A DNA stretch of 64,000 nucleotides from Salinarimonas ramus (GCF_014645695.1 NZ_BMMF01000002.1:1-64000), one strand, 5' to 3'; shown: positions 37,578-47,136, counted from the first letter of the stretch. A program made the numbers and translations. The notes: generated by a model not told the origin, from the sequence alone.

Positions 37578-39683
37578 CTACTCCGCCGCCACCTTCTCCC
37601 GCACGTCCGCCGGCTCGTACAGGCCGCCTTCGCCCATCACCATGTCGACGCGGCGCTCGTGGAAGGCGTTGAGGGTGGAGCGGTGGCCGATGGAGACGAT
37701 GGTGGTGCGGTCGAGCTCGCGCTTGAGCACGCCGTAGATCGCCTCCTCCGTCGCCTCGTCCATGGCGGCGGTGGCCTCGTCCATCAGGAGCCAGTCGGGC
37801 CGGGCCAGCAGCGCGCGGGCGGCGGCGAGGCGCTGCTGCTCGCCGAGCGAGAGGGTCTGGGCCCAGATGCGGTCCTCTGAGAGGAGCGGCGCGAGATGGC
37901 CGAGGCGCACCGCCTCGAGGGCGGCGATGATGGTCGCGTCCTCGTAGACGTCCTCGCCCTCCGGATAGGCGACGGCGCCGCGCAGGGTGCCGCCGGGGAG
38001 GTAGGGGCGCTGCGGCAGGAGCATGATCGAGGCCCCGCGCGGGCGCTTCACCGCGCCCTCGCCGAAGGGCCAGATGCCCGAGATCGCGCGAAACAGCGTC
38101 GACTTGCCCGTGCCCGAGGGCCCCGCGAGCAGCACCGAGGTGCCCGGCGCGAAGGAGAGCCCCTCCGCCCGCACGATGGCCGTGCCGTCGGGCAGGCGCA
38201 CGACGACGCCGTCGAGGCGCAGGTCCTCGCCGTCGTGGTCGAGGAGCGCGACCTCGCCCGTCTTCTTCGCCGCGTTGCGGGCGCGGTCGATGGAGCCCTC
38301 GAAGGAGGTGAGCCGGTCGACGACGGCCTTGTACTCGGCGAGCGTCTGGTAAGCGTTGATGAAGAAGGACAAAGCCCCCTCGACGCGGGCGAAGGCGCCC
38401 GCGGTCTGCGTCATCACGCCGAGCTGGATCGTGCCTGCGAAATAGAAGGGCGCGGCGATGACGTAGGGCACGACGGAGTTCGAATAGTCGTAGAACGAGG
38501 TGAAGGCGATGAGCCGCTTCGACACGCCGACCTGACGGAAGAAGTTGTCCATCACCAGCCGGAACTGGCGCCCCAGCGAGGCGCGCTCCGCCCGCTCGCC
38601 GCGCAGCAGCGAGACCTGCTCGGCGTATTCGCGCATGCGCGCCAGCGAGAAGCGGAAGTCGGCCTCGTACTTCTCCTGCAGGAAGTTTAGCGAGATCAGC
38701 GGCCGGCCGATGAGATGCGTCACCCAGGTGGCGACGACGGCGTACACGAGCGCGATCCAGAACAGGAGCCCCGGCACCTCGACGCTGGTGCCCGGGAAGG
38801 TGAAGTCCGCCGAGATCGTCCACAGGATCACGGAGAACGAGACCAGCGTCGAGACCTGGGCGAGGATGCCGAGCGTCAGCGAGAGCGTGAGCGAGGTGAA
38901 CTTGCGCACGTCCTCCTGGATGCGCTGGTCGGGGTTGTCCGTCTGATTCCCGAACACCTGCATCCGGTACTGCGTCGCCTCCGACAGCCAGCGGGAGGTG
39001 TAGTGCTCGGTCAGCCAGGCGCGCCAGCGCATGTCGAGGGTCATGCGGATGGCGTATTGGTAGATCGCCATGGTGACGGCGATGACGACCCACATCACCC
39101 ACACGGTCAGCAGCAGGCGCCAGAACTCCGCCTCGTTGCGCTCCTGGATCGCGTTGAACCAGTCGCGGTTCCAGTAGGAGAGCCGCACCGAGATCGCCAC
39201 GAGCGCGAACTGCATCGTCACCACGATGGCGAGGATGCCGGTGCCGATATAGCGCTCCTGCGCGCGCACCGTCGGGAACGGCCAGATGCGGACGGTGCCG
39301 ACCTCGCGGGAGGTGAAGTAGGGGTCCGTCAGGATCGTGATCTGGCGGATGACGGGAAGCCGCCCCACCGCCGCCACCACGGCGGCGAAGACGCCCGCCG
39401 CCGCCGGCATCGAGACCGGGGGCACGAACTCCGCCATGAACTCGGGCATCGCGCCGAAGGCGGCTGCGACGTAGAGCGTCGTCAGCAGCACGTGCGCGCC
39501 GGCGATGAGCGCGATCAGGATGCGGATGAAGGTCGAGACGTCCCGCGCCAGGTAGAGCACCACCGCGAGCGTGAGCGTCGCGAGCGGCACGAGGGGGGAG
39601 ACGGGGATCTCGGTCATGAGCGCGAGCCCCATGAGGAGGGCGCCCGCGACGGCGAAGAGTGCGCTGGTCTTGACCATGGACAT
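37578..39683 (-). CDS. SbmA/BacA-like ABC transporter with fused ATPase
   Basis: 701 residues. The first ~70 residues hold extra hydrophobic helices, followed by an SbmA/BacA-type membrane domain (ABC_membrane_2; 'SYWNRDWFNAIQERN' near 170, 'DNPDQRIQEDV' near 250, the latter diagnostic) and an ABC ATPase domain: Walker A 'GPSGTGKST', signature 'LSLGEQQ', Walker B 'WLLMDEATAAMD'. This is the YddA/Rv1819c type, related to importers of peptides, vitamin B12 or very-long-chain lipids. One polypeptide would work as a homodimer in the inner membrane. Single transcription unit; glyS follows 315 nt downstream. Substrate unknown. Confidence 0.88.
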   Translation of the reverse strand: MSMVKTSALFAVAGALLMGLALMTEIPVSPLVPLATLTLAVVLYLARDVSTFIRILIALIAGAHVLLTTLYVAAAFGAMPEFMAEFVPPVSMPAAAGVFAAVVAAVGRLPVIRQITILTDPYFTSREVGTVRIWPFPTVRAQERYIGTGILAIVVTMQFALVAISVRLSYWNRDWFNAIQERNEAEFWRLLLTVWVMWVVIAVTMAIYQYAIRMTLDMRWRAWLTEHYTSRWLSEATQYRMQVFGNQTDNPDQRIQEDVRKFTSLTLSLTLGILAQVSTLVSFSVILWTISADFTFPGTSVEVPGLLFWIALVYAVVATWVTHLIGRPLISLNFLQEKYEADFRFSLARMREYAEQVSLLRGERAERASLGRQFRLVMDNFFRQVGVSKRLIAFTSFYDYSNSVVPYVIAAPFYFAGTIQLGVMTQTAGAFARVEGALSFFINAYQTLAEYKAVVDRLTSFEGSIDRARNAAKKTGEVALLDHDGEDLRLDGVVVRLPDGTAIVRAEGLSFAPGTSVLLAGPSGTGKSTLFRAISGIWPFGEGAVKRPRGASIMLLPQRPYLPGGTLRGAVAYPEGEDVYEDATIIAALEAVRLGHLAPLLSEDRIWAQTLSLGEQQRLAAARALLARPDWLLMDEATAAMDEATEEAIYGVLKRELDRTTIVSIGHRSTLNAFHERRVDMVMGEGGLYEPADVREKVAAE

Positions 39684-39820
39684 CCTGATCCGCAGCCGGC
39701 TTCACGGCGGTGGACGCGACGCGCGTGAGATGCGCGCCCATCGAAGGTTAATCCATGGCCGCCTAAACCAGAAGCGCGGAACGCCCCCTGCGCGAATCGC
39801 CGCAGGGGACGTGCCCGTTT

Positions 39821-40099
39821 TCAATTCCCGCGTGCGTCTCGCATATAGCCGAGATTAGCGCAGAAGAGCGGCTCCTCCACCAGGGGGTGCTCGCCCGCGA
39901 GATAGGCGGCGCAGGCGGCCTTCTCGCCGCAGGCGGCGCAGGTCGCCTCGGCATCCGCGTGCGCGGCGCGCGCCGCCTCGTCCTGCGCCTCGCCGCGCGA
40001 GACGCCGAGCCGGCGCATCATCTCCATGATCAGCAGCGTGTGCGTCTCCACCCGCGCGTGGAGCGCACCCGCGCCCGTTTCACCCTCGTTGCGTCGCAT
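39821..40099 (-). CDS. DUF6455-type small cysteine-rich protein
   Basis: 92 residues, cytoplasmic. Four cysteines lie as 'CAACGEKAAC' (54-63) and 'FCAN' (79-82), a pattern that fits the DUF6455 family of small alphaproteobacterial proteins (C-x2-C-x5-C...FC.N) and suggests metal or Fe-S binding. The ATG at 40099 is the first in the region free of the opgG gene; the frame stays open upstream as shadow of opgG. It begins 86 nt after the opgG stop on the same strand. Function unknown; family members are often next to electron-transfer or stress genes. Confidence 0.72.
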   Translation of the reverse strand: MRRNEGETGAGALHARVETHTLLIMEMMRRLGVSRGEAQDEAARAAHADAEATCAACGEKAACAAYLAGEHPLVEEPLFCANLGYMRDARGN

Positions 40100-40185
40100 G
40101 GACCTTCCTCGAACCGCGCCCCACGCGCAGACAGGTAGGCCCGCGCCCGCGCCCCCGCCTTGATCCAGGGCAAGGGCGCGCCCGC

Positions 40186-41790
40186 TCAGAACCGCACCGG
40201 CCGGTGCTGGAAGGCCCAGGTCTCGGTGAGCGGCTCGCCGCCATGCGCGAGGTAGGCGCGCAGCTCGACCGGGCGGTAGGGGTCGCTCGCGTCGGTGTCC
40301 GGCACGTCGATGTCGAAGACGAGGCGCCAATGGTCGTGGCCGCGCACCCGCAGGGCATAGACGCCCGACACGGTTCCCGCGCCGGCGGCGACGATCGGCT
40401 CGACGCCGTCGCCGGAGCCGAGCTCGGCGAGGCGCCCGCCGGCGAAGTCGACGACGATCTTGTTGCCGCGCGGCGGCCGCACCGAGCCCGGCGCGCCGGG
40501 GCGCCCGAGCCGGGTCGCGACGGCGCGGCCGAGGGTCGCCTCCCGCGGCTCGTCGGCGGCCCAGTGCAGGCGATAGGCGAAGGCGCGCTCGTCGCCCGCC
40601 GCGGGGAGCCGCTCGGGATTCCAGAAGGCGACGATGTTGTCGTGGATCTCGTCGTCGGTCGGGATCTCGACGAGCTGCACCGCGCCGCGTCCCCATTCGC
40701 CCAGCGGCTCCACCCAGACGCTCGGGCGCTTCTCGTAGAAGACGCCGTCGTCCTCGAAATTGGCGAAGGCGCGGTCGCGCTTGACGAGGCCGAAGCCGCG
40801 GGGGTTCTCGTCGACGAAGCTCGAGGTGACGACGACGGGCGGATTGTTCAGCGGCCGGATCAGCCGCTCGCCGGCGCCGGTCCACAGAGCGAGGCCGTCG
40901 GAATCGTGGATCTCGGGCCGCCAGTCGGTGGCCGCGTGGCGGTTCGTCTCCGAGTACCAGAACATGGAGGTCAGCGGCGCGACGCCGAGCTGACGCACGC
41001 CCTCGCGGAAGAACAGGCGCGTGGTGACGTCCATCGTCGTCGCCGCGCCGCGGCGGATCTCGATGCGGTAGGCGCCGGCGACGCTGGGGCTGTCGAGCAG
41101 CGCGTCGATGACGAGCACGCCAGCCGGCCGCTGGTCGATCCAGAAGCTCGTGAAGCGCGGGAATTCCTCCGCGCGCCCGGCGACGGTCGTGTCGATGGCC
41201 AGCCCGCGGGCGGAGAGGCCGTACTGGTCGAACGGGTCGGAGCTGCGGAAGTAGGAGGCGCCCATGAAGGCGAGCCAGTCGCCGGGCCTGCCGTCGGCGT
41301 GCTTCACGCGAAAGCCCGCATAGCCGAGATCGGCGGGGAAGCTCTCCGCCGTGAAGCGCCCGGGCGCGAAGGAGAAGGCGTTCGGCGAATAGAGCACCGC
41401 CTGCGCGCCGGCATCGGTGACGACGCTGAGCGTCACCGGCGAGGGCGCGAACTTGTGCAGGTGGAAGAGGCCGATCGGATGGGCGTCCGCCTGTCCCGCG
41501 AACAGCGCCGCCTCCTCCCGGAAGCGGATGCGCTGGTAGTCGTCGTAATCGACGCCGGCGACGGTCTCGGCGGCGGGTGTCGGCGGCGGTACGTAGGCGC
41601 GCCCGGCGAGCTCGCGGGCCATGCGGGCGAGGCGGTCGAAATCGTAGGCGCGCGGGGGTCCGAGCGGCACGAGGCCGGCCTGGGCCCAGGCCGCACGCGG
41701 CAGCGCCGCGAGGCCGGCGAGGCCTGCGAGGCCACGCAGAAACGACCGGCGCGCGGGCGTCGGGGAGGTCGAGGAGAGCTGATCTGCCAT
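40186..41790 (-). CDS. opgG: periplasmic glucan biosynthesis protein OpgG/MdoG family
   Basis: 534 residues. A twin-arginine signal ('RRSFLRGLAG', about 15-24, cleavage near 'AAWA-QAG') sends it to the periplasm. The MdoG/OpgG fold is a beta-sandwich with a C-terminal Ig-like domain; seen are 'YDDYQRIRFR' near residue 85, 'GFRVKHA' and 'TSMFWYSETNRHAATDWRPEIHDSDG' (given in part), which line the putative active cleft. The protein helps make osmoregulated periplasmic (cyclic) beta-glucans. A Tat signal is more usual for OpgD, so an OpgD-like role is equally possible. Divergent from the helicase gene. ATG at 41790. Confidence 0.87.
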   Translation of the reverse strand: MADQLSSTSPTPARRSFLRGLAGLAGLAALPRAAWAQAGLVPLGPPRAYDFDRLARMARELAGRAYVPPPTPAAETVAGVDYDDYQRIRFREEAALFAGQADAHPIGLFHLHKFAPSPVTLSVVTDAGAQAVLYSPNAFSFAPGRFTAESFPADLGYAGFRVKHADGRPGDWLAFMGASYFRSSDPFDQYGLSARGLAIDTTVAGRAEEFPRFTSFWIDQRPAGVLVIDALLDSPSVAGAYRIEIRRGAATTMDVTTRLFFREGVRQLGVAPLTSMFWYSETNRHAATDWRPEIHDSDGLALWTGAGERLIRPLNNPPVVVTSSFVDENPRGFGLVKRDRAFANFEDDGVFYEKRPSVWVEPLGEWGRGAVQLVEIPTDDEIHDNIVAFWNPERLPAAGDERAFAYRLHWAADEPREATLGRAVATRLGRPGAPGSVRPPRGNKIVVDFAGGRLAELGSGDGVEPIVAAGAGTVSGVYALRVRGHDHWRLVFDIDVPDTDASDPYRPVELRAYLAHGGEPLTETWAFQHRPVRF

Positions 41791-41948
41791 GGGAGGTGAC
41801 GCCTCGGCGCCGATTGGAGGAGAACGGCCGCGGGCTCGCGGGCGCGCTTCCATAGCCGAGGTTCTCGCGCCGCGCCACGGGGTTCGCAGAGGGGATTTCG
41901 GATACCGTGCGGCAGGCTTGCGACTCGACGCCGTTCTCGATTTGCTCC

Positions 41949-44372
41949 ATGGTCGCGCGCATGACTCGCATCGAGGAAGACTGGCCGTACGACCCCGGCA
42001 GCGGCGCGCCCGGGCGTGATGCCGGCGCGCCGAACGCATCGTCGCTCTCCGCCCGTGCTCGCGCCGGCGCGGCCCCGCGCGCGACCTATCTCGACGGCCT
42101 CAACCCCGAGCAGCGCGAGGCCGTGGAGACGACGGAGGGGCCCGTCCTCGTGCTCGCAGGCGCCGGCACGGGCAAGACGCGCGTGCTCACCACGCGCATC
42201 GCCCACCTGATCGCGACGGGCAAGGCGCGCCCCTCGGGCATCCTCGCCGTGACCTTCACCAACAAGGCCGCGCGCGAGATGAAGGAGCGCGTCGCCGCCC
42301 TCGTCGGCGGGGTGGCCGAGGGCATGCCCTGGCTCGGCACGTTCCACTCGATCTCGGCGAAGATCCTGCGCCGGCACGCCGAGCTCGTGGACCTCACGAG
42401 CGACTTCACCATCCTGGGCATGGACGACCAGCTGCGGCTCCTCAAGCAGGTGATCCAGGCCGACGGCGACATCGACGAGAAGCGCTGGCCGGCCCGCCAG
42501 CTCGCAGGCGTCATCGACGATTGGAAGAACCGCGGGCTCGAGCCTCACCGCGTCCCGAAGGGCGAGGCCGCCTCCTTCGCCTTCGGCAAGGGCATCGCGC
42601 TCTACGAGCAGTACCAGGAGCGGCTGAAGACGCTCAACGCCGCCGATTTCGGCGATCTGCTGCTGGAGGCGCTCAGGCTGTTTCGCGAGCATCCGGACGT
42701 GCTCGAGAGCTACCAGGACCGCTTCCGCTACATGCTGGTGGACGAGTACCAGGATACCAACGTCGCCCAATATCTCTGGCTGCGGCTGCTCGCGCAGAAG
42801 CGCGCCAACCTCGCCTGCGTCGGCGACGACGACCAGTCGATCTACGGCTGGCGCGGGGCCGAGGTCGACAACATCCTGCGCTTCGAGCACGACTTCCCGG
42901 GCGCCAAGGTCGTGCGGCTCGAACGCAACTACCGCTCCACCGGCCACATCCTGGCGGCGGCCTCCCATCTCATCGCCCACAACGAGGGGCGGCTCGGCAA
43001 GACGCTGCGCACCGACGACGAGCCCGGCGAGAAGGTGATCCTCACCGGCGCCTGGGATTCGGAGGAGGAGGCGCGGCTCATCGGCGAGGAGATCGAGAGC
43101 CTGCACGGCAAGGGGCACAACCTGTCCCAGATGGCGGTGCTGGTGCGCATCTCGGCGCAGATGCGCGAGATCGAGGACCGGTTCGTGCAGCTCGGCCTGC
43201 CCTATCGCGTCATCGGCGGCCCGCGCTTCTACGAGCGCGCCGAGATCCGCGACGCGCTGGCCTACCTGCGCCTCGTCGCGCAGCCGGCGGACGATCTCGC
43301 CTTCGAGCGGATCATCAACACGCCCAAGCGCGGGCTCGGCGACGCGACGGTGCAGATCCTGCACAACCATTCCCGCGCCGCCCGCATCCCGCTGCTCCAG
43401 GCAGCGCGGTTCCTGGTGGAGACCGACGAGCTCAAGCCCAAGCCGCGCGGCGCGATACGCGAGTTCGTGCGCCAGATCGACGAGTGGGCGAAGGCCATCG
43501 ACGCCCTGCCCCACGCCGAGCTCGCCCGCCGAGTGCTCGACGAGAGCGGTTACACGGAGATGTGGCAGCGCGACAAGTCGGCGGACGCGCAAGGGCGGCT
43601 CGAGAACCTCAAGGAGCTCGTGCGCTCCATGGAGGACTTCCCCGACCTCGCCGCCTTCCTCGAGCACGTGTCGCTGGTGATGGACGTCAACGAGGGCGAG
43701 GGCGAGGACAAGGTCTCGCTGATGACGCTGCATGCGGCCAAGGGGCTCGAGTTCGACACGGTGTTCCTGCCCGGCTGGGAGGAGGGTCTCTTCCCCTCCC
43801 AGCGCGCGCTCGACGAGAGCGGCCGCGCCGGGCTCGAGGAGGAGCGCCGCCTCGCCCATGTCGGCCTTACCCGCGCGCGCCGGCGCCTGATGATCTGGTT
43901 CGCCGCCAACCGCCGCATCCACGGCATGTGGAACGCCACCGCGCCCTCGCGCTTCATCGACGAATTGCCAGAGCGCTCGGTGGACGTGCGCGAGGCGCCC
44001 GCGCAGTTCTCGGGCGGCGGCTACGGCGGCTCGCGCTTCGACCAGATCGCGGCGCCCTTCGGCTCGACCTATTCGACCCCCGGCTGGCAGCGGGCGCAGG
44101 CGAACACGCGCGCCCAGGCCGAGTTCGGCGCGAGCGGCGTGGGGCGCGGCCGCGGCGGCTTCTCCGAGCCCAGGCGCGGGCCCCTCGTCATCGAGGGCGA
44201 GCTCGTGGCGAAGTCGACGGGCGCGCCCTCCGCCTTCGCGGTGGGCACGCGCGTCTTCCACGTGAAGTTCGGCCCCGGCTCCGTGGCCGCGGTGGACGGC
44301 AACAAGCTGACCGTGGATTTCGACAAGGCCGGGCGCAAGATGGTGCTCGACAGCTTCGTCGAGGCGACGTGA
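41949..44372 (+). CDS. uvrD: UvrD/PcrA-type ATP-dependent DNA helicase
   Basis: 807 residues, superfamily 1A 3'-5' helicase for repair and replication-fork work. Q motif 'LNPEQREAV' near 49, Walker A 'AGAGTGKTR', Walker B 'VDEYQDTN', motif III 'GDDDQSIYGWRGA', motif V 'TLHAAKGLEFD' and 'FLPGWEEGLFPSQRA'. The C terminus 'FHVKFGPGSVAAVDGNKLTV' is the PcrA/UvrD RNA-polymerase-binding Tudor-like domain. An alternative ATG at 41961 exists; the first ~40 residues are unconserved. Cytoplasmic. Confidence 0.94.
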   Translation: MVARMTRIEEDWPYDPGSGAPGRDAGAPNASSLSARARAGAAPRATYLDGLNPEQREAVETTEGPVLVLAGAGTGKTRVLTTRIAHLIATGKARPSGILAVTFTNKAAREMKERVAALVGGVAEGMPWLGTFHSISAKILRRHAELVDLTSDFTILGMDDQLRLLKQVIQADGDIDEKRWPARQLAGVIDDWKNRGLEPHRVPKGEAASFAFGKGIALYEQYQERLKTLNAADFGDLLLEALRLFREHPDVLESYQDRFRYMLVDEYQDTNVAQYLWLRLLAQKRANLACVGDDDQSIYGWRGAEVDNILRFEHDFPGAKVVRLERNYRSTGHILAAASHLIAHNEGRLGKTLRTDDEPGEKVILTGAWDSEEEARLIGEEIESLHGKGHNLSQMAVLVRISAQMREIEDRFVQLGLPYRVIGGPRFYERAEIRDALAYLRLVAQPADDLAFERIINTPKRGLGDATVQILHNHSRAARIPLLQAARFLVETDELKPKPRGAIREFVRQIDEWAKAIDALPHAELARRVLDESGYTEMWQRDKSADAQGRLENLKELVRSMEDFPDLAAFLEHVSLVMDVNEGEGEDKVSLMTLHAAKGLEFDTVFLPGWEEGLFPSQRALDESGRAGLEEERRLAHVGLTRARRRLMIWFAANRRIHGMWNATAPSRFIDELPERSVDVREAPAQFSGGGYGGSRFDQIAAPFGSTYSTPGWQRAQANTRAQAEFGASGVGRGRGGFSEPRRGPLVIEGELVAKSTGAPSAFAVGTRVFHVKFGPGSVAAVDGNKLTVDFDKAGRKMVLDSFVEAT

Positions 44373-44451
44373 GCGCCGCCGCCCGAATTGCGGCGGCGGA
44401 GCGCCTCGGCTAAGCACCGGCTCTCACGATCGCCCGAGGGGGAGCGCGCGG

Positions 44452-45327
44452 ATGCCCGACATGACCGATCAGACCAAGCTCGTCGTGCTCGCGCGCCGCA
44501 TCGCGGAGGCGCTGGAGCGCCTAGCCCCGCCCCCTCCAGCACCCTTCGATCCGGCGGCGGCCGACGCCTTCGTGTGGAAGCCGGACCGGGCGCACCTCGC
44601 GCCGGTGCCGAAGGTCAACCGCGTGGCGCTGCGGCTCTTGCAGGGCATCGACCTCGTGCGCGACATGCTCCTCGACAACACGACGCGCTTCGCCCGCGGG
44701 CTGCCGGCGAACAACGCGCTCCTGTGGGGCGCCCGCGGCATGGGCAAGTCCTCCCTCGTGAAGGCCGTCCACGCCGAGGTGAACGCGAGCGGCACGGCGG
44801 AGCGCCCGCTCAAGCTCGTGGAGATCCACCGCGAGGACATCGAGAGCCTGCCCGACCTGATGGCCCTCGTGCGCGACGACCCGCATCGCTACGTCGTCTT
44901 CTGCGACGATCTCTCGTTCTCCTCCGACGACACGTCCTACAAGGCGCTGAAGGCGGCGCTGGAGGGCGGCGTCGAAGGGCGGCCGGACAACGTCGTCTTC
45001 TACGCCACCTCCAACCGCCGCCACCTGATGCCGCGGGACATGGTGGACAACGAGCGCGCCACCGCCATCAATCCCGGCGAGGCGATCGAGGAGAAGGTCT
45101 CCCTCTCGGACCGGTTCGGGCTCTGGCTCGGCTTCCACAAGTGCTCGCAGGATGAGTACCTCGCCATGGTCTTCGGCTATCGCGACGCGCTCGGCCTCGA
45201 CGGTGCCGACCCCGACCAGGTGCGGCGCGAGGCGCTCGAATGGGCGACGACACGGGGCGCGCGCTCCGGGCGCACCGCGTGGCAATACATCCAGGACCTC
45301 GCGGGGCGCATGGGTCGCCGGCTCTGA
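44452..45327 (+). CDS. DUF815-family AAA ATPase
   Basis: 291 residues. A P-loop ATPase of the DUF815 group: Walker A 'GARGMGKSS' near 91, Walker B 'YVVFCDDLSF' near 145, sensor-like 'FYATSNRRHLMP'. The N-terminal helical region (to ~50) is variable. Start at 44452 or at the ATG three codons on (44461). Family members are widespread in proteobacteria but uncharacterised; they resemble DnaA/IstB-like loaders. Lies 79 nt after the helicase on the same strand, so a link to DNA metabolism is possible but not shown. Confidence 0.85.
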   Translation: MPDMTDQTKLVVLARRIAEALERLAPPPPAPFDPAAADAFVWKPDRAHLAPVPKVNRVALRLLQGIDLVRDMLLDNTTRFARGLPANNALLWGARGMGKSSLVKAVHAEVNASGTAERPLKLVEIHREDIESLPDLMALVRDDPHRYVVFCDDLSFSSDDTSYKALKAALEGGVEGRPDNVVFYATSNRRHLMPRDMVDNERATAINPGEAIEEKVSLSDRFGLWLGFHKCSQDEYLAMVFGYRDALGLDGADPDQVRREALEWATTRGARSGRTAWQYIQDLAGRMGRRL

Positions 45328-45363
45328 GGAGGGTCGCGCGCAGGGCGCGGAAAGGCTAAGGTA

Positions 45364-45382
45364 CGGGTTCGTATCGAACCCG
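45364..45382. promoter_or_regulatory. 19-bp perfect inverted repeat
   Basis: CGGGTTCG-TAT-CGAACCCG, an 8-3-8 perfect inverted repeat, 67 nt before the small phasin-like gene and 36 nt after the DUF815 stop. There is no T-run, so an operator is more likely than a terminator. Confidence 0.4.
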
Positions 45383-45449
45383 GCGACATCGTGCGGGTTG
45401 ATGGTGCCCGCACGCCGACCGGCGTGCTCTCGCGAAAGCACTCGCCCCC

Positions 45450-45767
45450 ATGTACCCCTCAGCCCTCGCTTCCTTCGCCAGCTTCCAGCGTCCCTGGCTC
45501 GATCTCTGGCTCGCCTCGGCGCGCCTCGGGATCGAATCGCAGGCCGTCGTGGGGCTGCGCCTCTTCGGCATGGCGACGGGCTCCGTCCCGGCCGCTCACG
45601 AGGCGGGCCTGATGGTTCCCGAAAAGCTCGGGGCGCTCGCCGACGCGCAGTACGTCATCGCCCGCGCCGCCCTCACGGGCCGCGGCTCGTACGCGGCCGA
45701 GGACGTGGTGCGCCTCTACCGCCGGCGCGTGCGCGCCAACCGCCGGCGGCTGACGCGGCTCGGCTGA
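45450..45767 (+). CDS. small helical protein, weakly phasin-like
   Basis: 105 residues, predicted mostly alpha-helical and amphipathic, without membrane helix or signal. The stretch 'ESQAVVGLRLFGMATG' and the following 'EAGLMVPEKLGALADA' resemble phasin-type or polyhydroxyalkanoate-granule proteins common in this group, in which a helix covers a hydrophobic surface. The basic C terminus ('YRRRVRANRRRLTRLG') could bind nucleic acid or polymer. Convergent with pyrC, 9 nt away. Family call is weak. Confidence 0.6.
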   Translation: MYPSALASFASFQRPWLDLWLASARLGIESQAVVGLRLFGMATGSVPAAHEAGLMVPEKLGALADAQYVIARAALTGRGSYAAEDVVRLYRRRVRANRRRLTRLG

Positions 45768-45776
45768 CTGGCCGGC

Positions 45777-46817
45777 TCAGGCGGCCTCGAGCGACCAGCG
45801 CGTCTCGCCCTCGGAGAAGAGCGGCACGAGCTCGCCGTGCTCCGGCACCTCGAGCGCACGCATGACCGGGCGCGCCCGCTCGACATAGGTGACGCGCCGC
45901 TCGGACGGGGCGCGGCCGTAGAAGGCCGGGCCGTTGAGCGAGGCGAAGGCCTCGAACCGATCGAGCGCGTCCTCCTCGGCGAAGACGCCGAGATAGGCCT
46001 CGATGGCGACGGGCGCCGAGAACACGCCGGCGCAGCCGCAGGCGCTCTCCTTGTCGTGGCGCAGATGCGGCGCCGTGTCGGTGCCCAGGAAGAACTGCCG
46101 CTCTCCGCTCGTCGCCGCCTCGCGCAGAGCCAGGCGATGCTCCTCGCGCTTGAGGATCGGCAGGCAGAACATGTGCGGACGCAAGCCCCCGGCGAAGAGG
46201 GCGTTGCGATTGTAGATCAGGTGCTGGGGCGTGATCGTCGCGCCCATGCGCTCGGGATGGGCGCGCACGAAGGCCACCGCCTCGCGGGTCGTGACGTGCT
46301 CCATCACCACCCGCAGCTTCGGGTAGCGCGCCACCGTCGGCGCGAGCACGTCGTCGAGGAAGCGGTGCTCGCGGTCGAACATGTCGACGTGCGGACCCAC
46401 CACCTCGCCGTGGGTGAGGAGCGGGATGCCCGCCTCCTCCATCGCCGCGAGCACGCGATCGAGCTTGCGGATGTCGCTGACGCCGTGGGCGGAATTGGTG
46501 GTGGCGTTCGCCGGATAGAGCTTGGCCGCGGTGAAGACGCCGTCCGCGTGCCCGCGCACCAGGTCCGCGGGGTCGGTGTCGTCGGTGAGGTAGCAGGTCA
46601 TCAAAGGCGTGAAGTCGCAGCCTTCGGGCACGGCGGCGCGGATGCGCTCGCGATAGGCGGCCGCCATGGCGGCGCTCGTCACCGGCGGAGAGAGGTTGGG
46701 CATCACGATCGCGGCGTGGACCGTGCGCGCGGTGTAGGGCACGACGGTGCGCAGCATGGCGCCGTCGCGGAAATGGACATGCATGTCCGCCGGCTGCCGG
46801 ATGGTGATCGTGCGCAT
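45777..46817 (-). CDS. pyrC: dihydroorotase (class II)
   Basis: 346 residues, the E. coli-type dihydroorotase that interconverts N-carbamoyl-L-aspartate and dihydroorotate. Metal-binding 'ADMHVHFRDG' (11-20), carboxylated Lys in 'FTAAKLYPANATTN', further His ligands 'LLTHGE' and 'VMEHVTT', and the Asp in 'FLGTDTAPH'. The ATG at 46817 has GGAGGGACGC before it, which fixes the start. It lies back-to-back with the XRE/TRAP/pyrKD cluster and with pyrE 8 kb away, so it can serve synthesis or the reverse, catabolic direction. Confidence 0.94.
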   Translation of the reverse strand: MRTITIRQPADMHVHFRDGAMLRTVVPYTARTVHAAIVMPNLSPPVTSAAMAAAYRERIRAAVPEGCDFTPLMTCYLTDDTDPADLVRGHADGVFTAAKLYPANATTNSAHGVSDIRKLDRVLAAMEEAGIPLLTHGEVVGPHVDMFDREHRFLDDVLAPTVARYPKLRVVMEHVTTREAVAFVRAHPERMGATITPQHLIYNRNALFAGGLRPHMFCLPILKREEHRLALREAATSGERQFFLGTDTAPHLRHDKESACGCAGVFSAPVAIEAYLGVFAEEDALDRFEAFASLNGPAFYGRAPSERRVTYVERARPVMRALEVPEHGELVPLFSEGETRWSLEAA

Positions 46818-47136
46818 GCGTCCCTCCATCATGCCCTGCCGCGAGCGCGGTCGCGGGAAACGGGACGTACGCTCTCCAGGCGGCGCCCGCAATTCGGAAA
46901 AGCCGCCGGATGAGCCCGCGGCGGCCCGCATCCCGCCGGGGACGCGATGACGGCGAGCACGACTTGCCCCCGCGCGCGGCTGCGGCCAGGATCGCCGCGA
47001 AACGAGAGATGGAGACGCGCCGATTCCGAGCCCCGAACTCCGCGCCGTCACGGACGCCGACGAGACGTCGCCCGCCCCCGAGACCGGCCAGCGCATCCGC
47101 CTCTCGGACGTCGGCGCGCGCCTGCGCGCCTTCCGC
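46818..47136. other. gap holding the unannotated N-terminal coding part of the XRE regulator
   Basis: From about 47023 the frame of the regulator continues upstream with protein-like, acidic sequence ('PELRAVTDADETSPAPETG') leading into helix 1 of the HTH ('GARLRAFRMGRG'), yet no ATG, GTG or TTG occurs in that frame after the stop at 46948-46950. ATT at 47023 has GGAG 8 nt before it; an ATG at 47009 is in another frame. 46818-47000 is the divergent promoter region of pyrC; no clear promoter seen. Confidence 0.5.

Noticed and set aside
37578-39683. Multidrug ABC exporter of the LmrA/MsbA type
   Set aside because: The membrane domain has the SbmA/BacA 'DNPDQRIQED' element rather than an ABC exporter type I signature.
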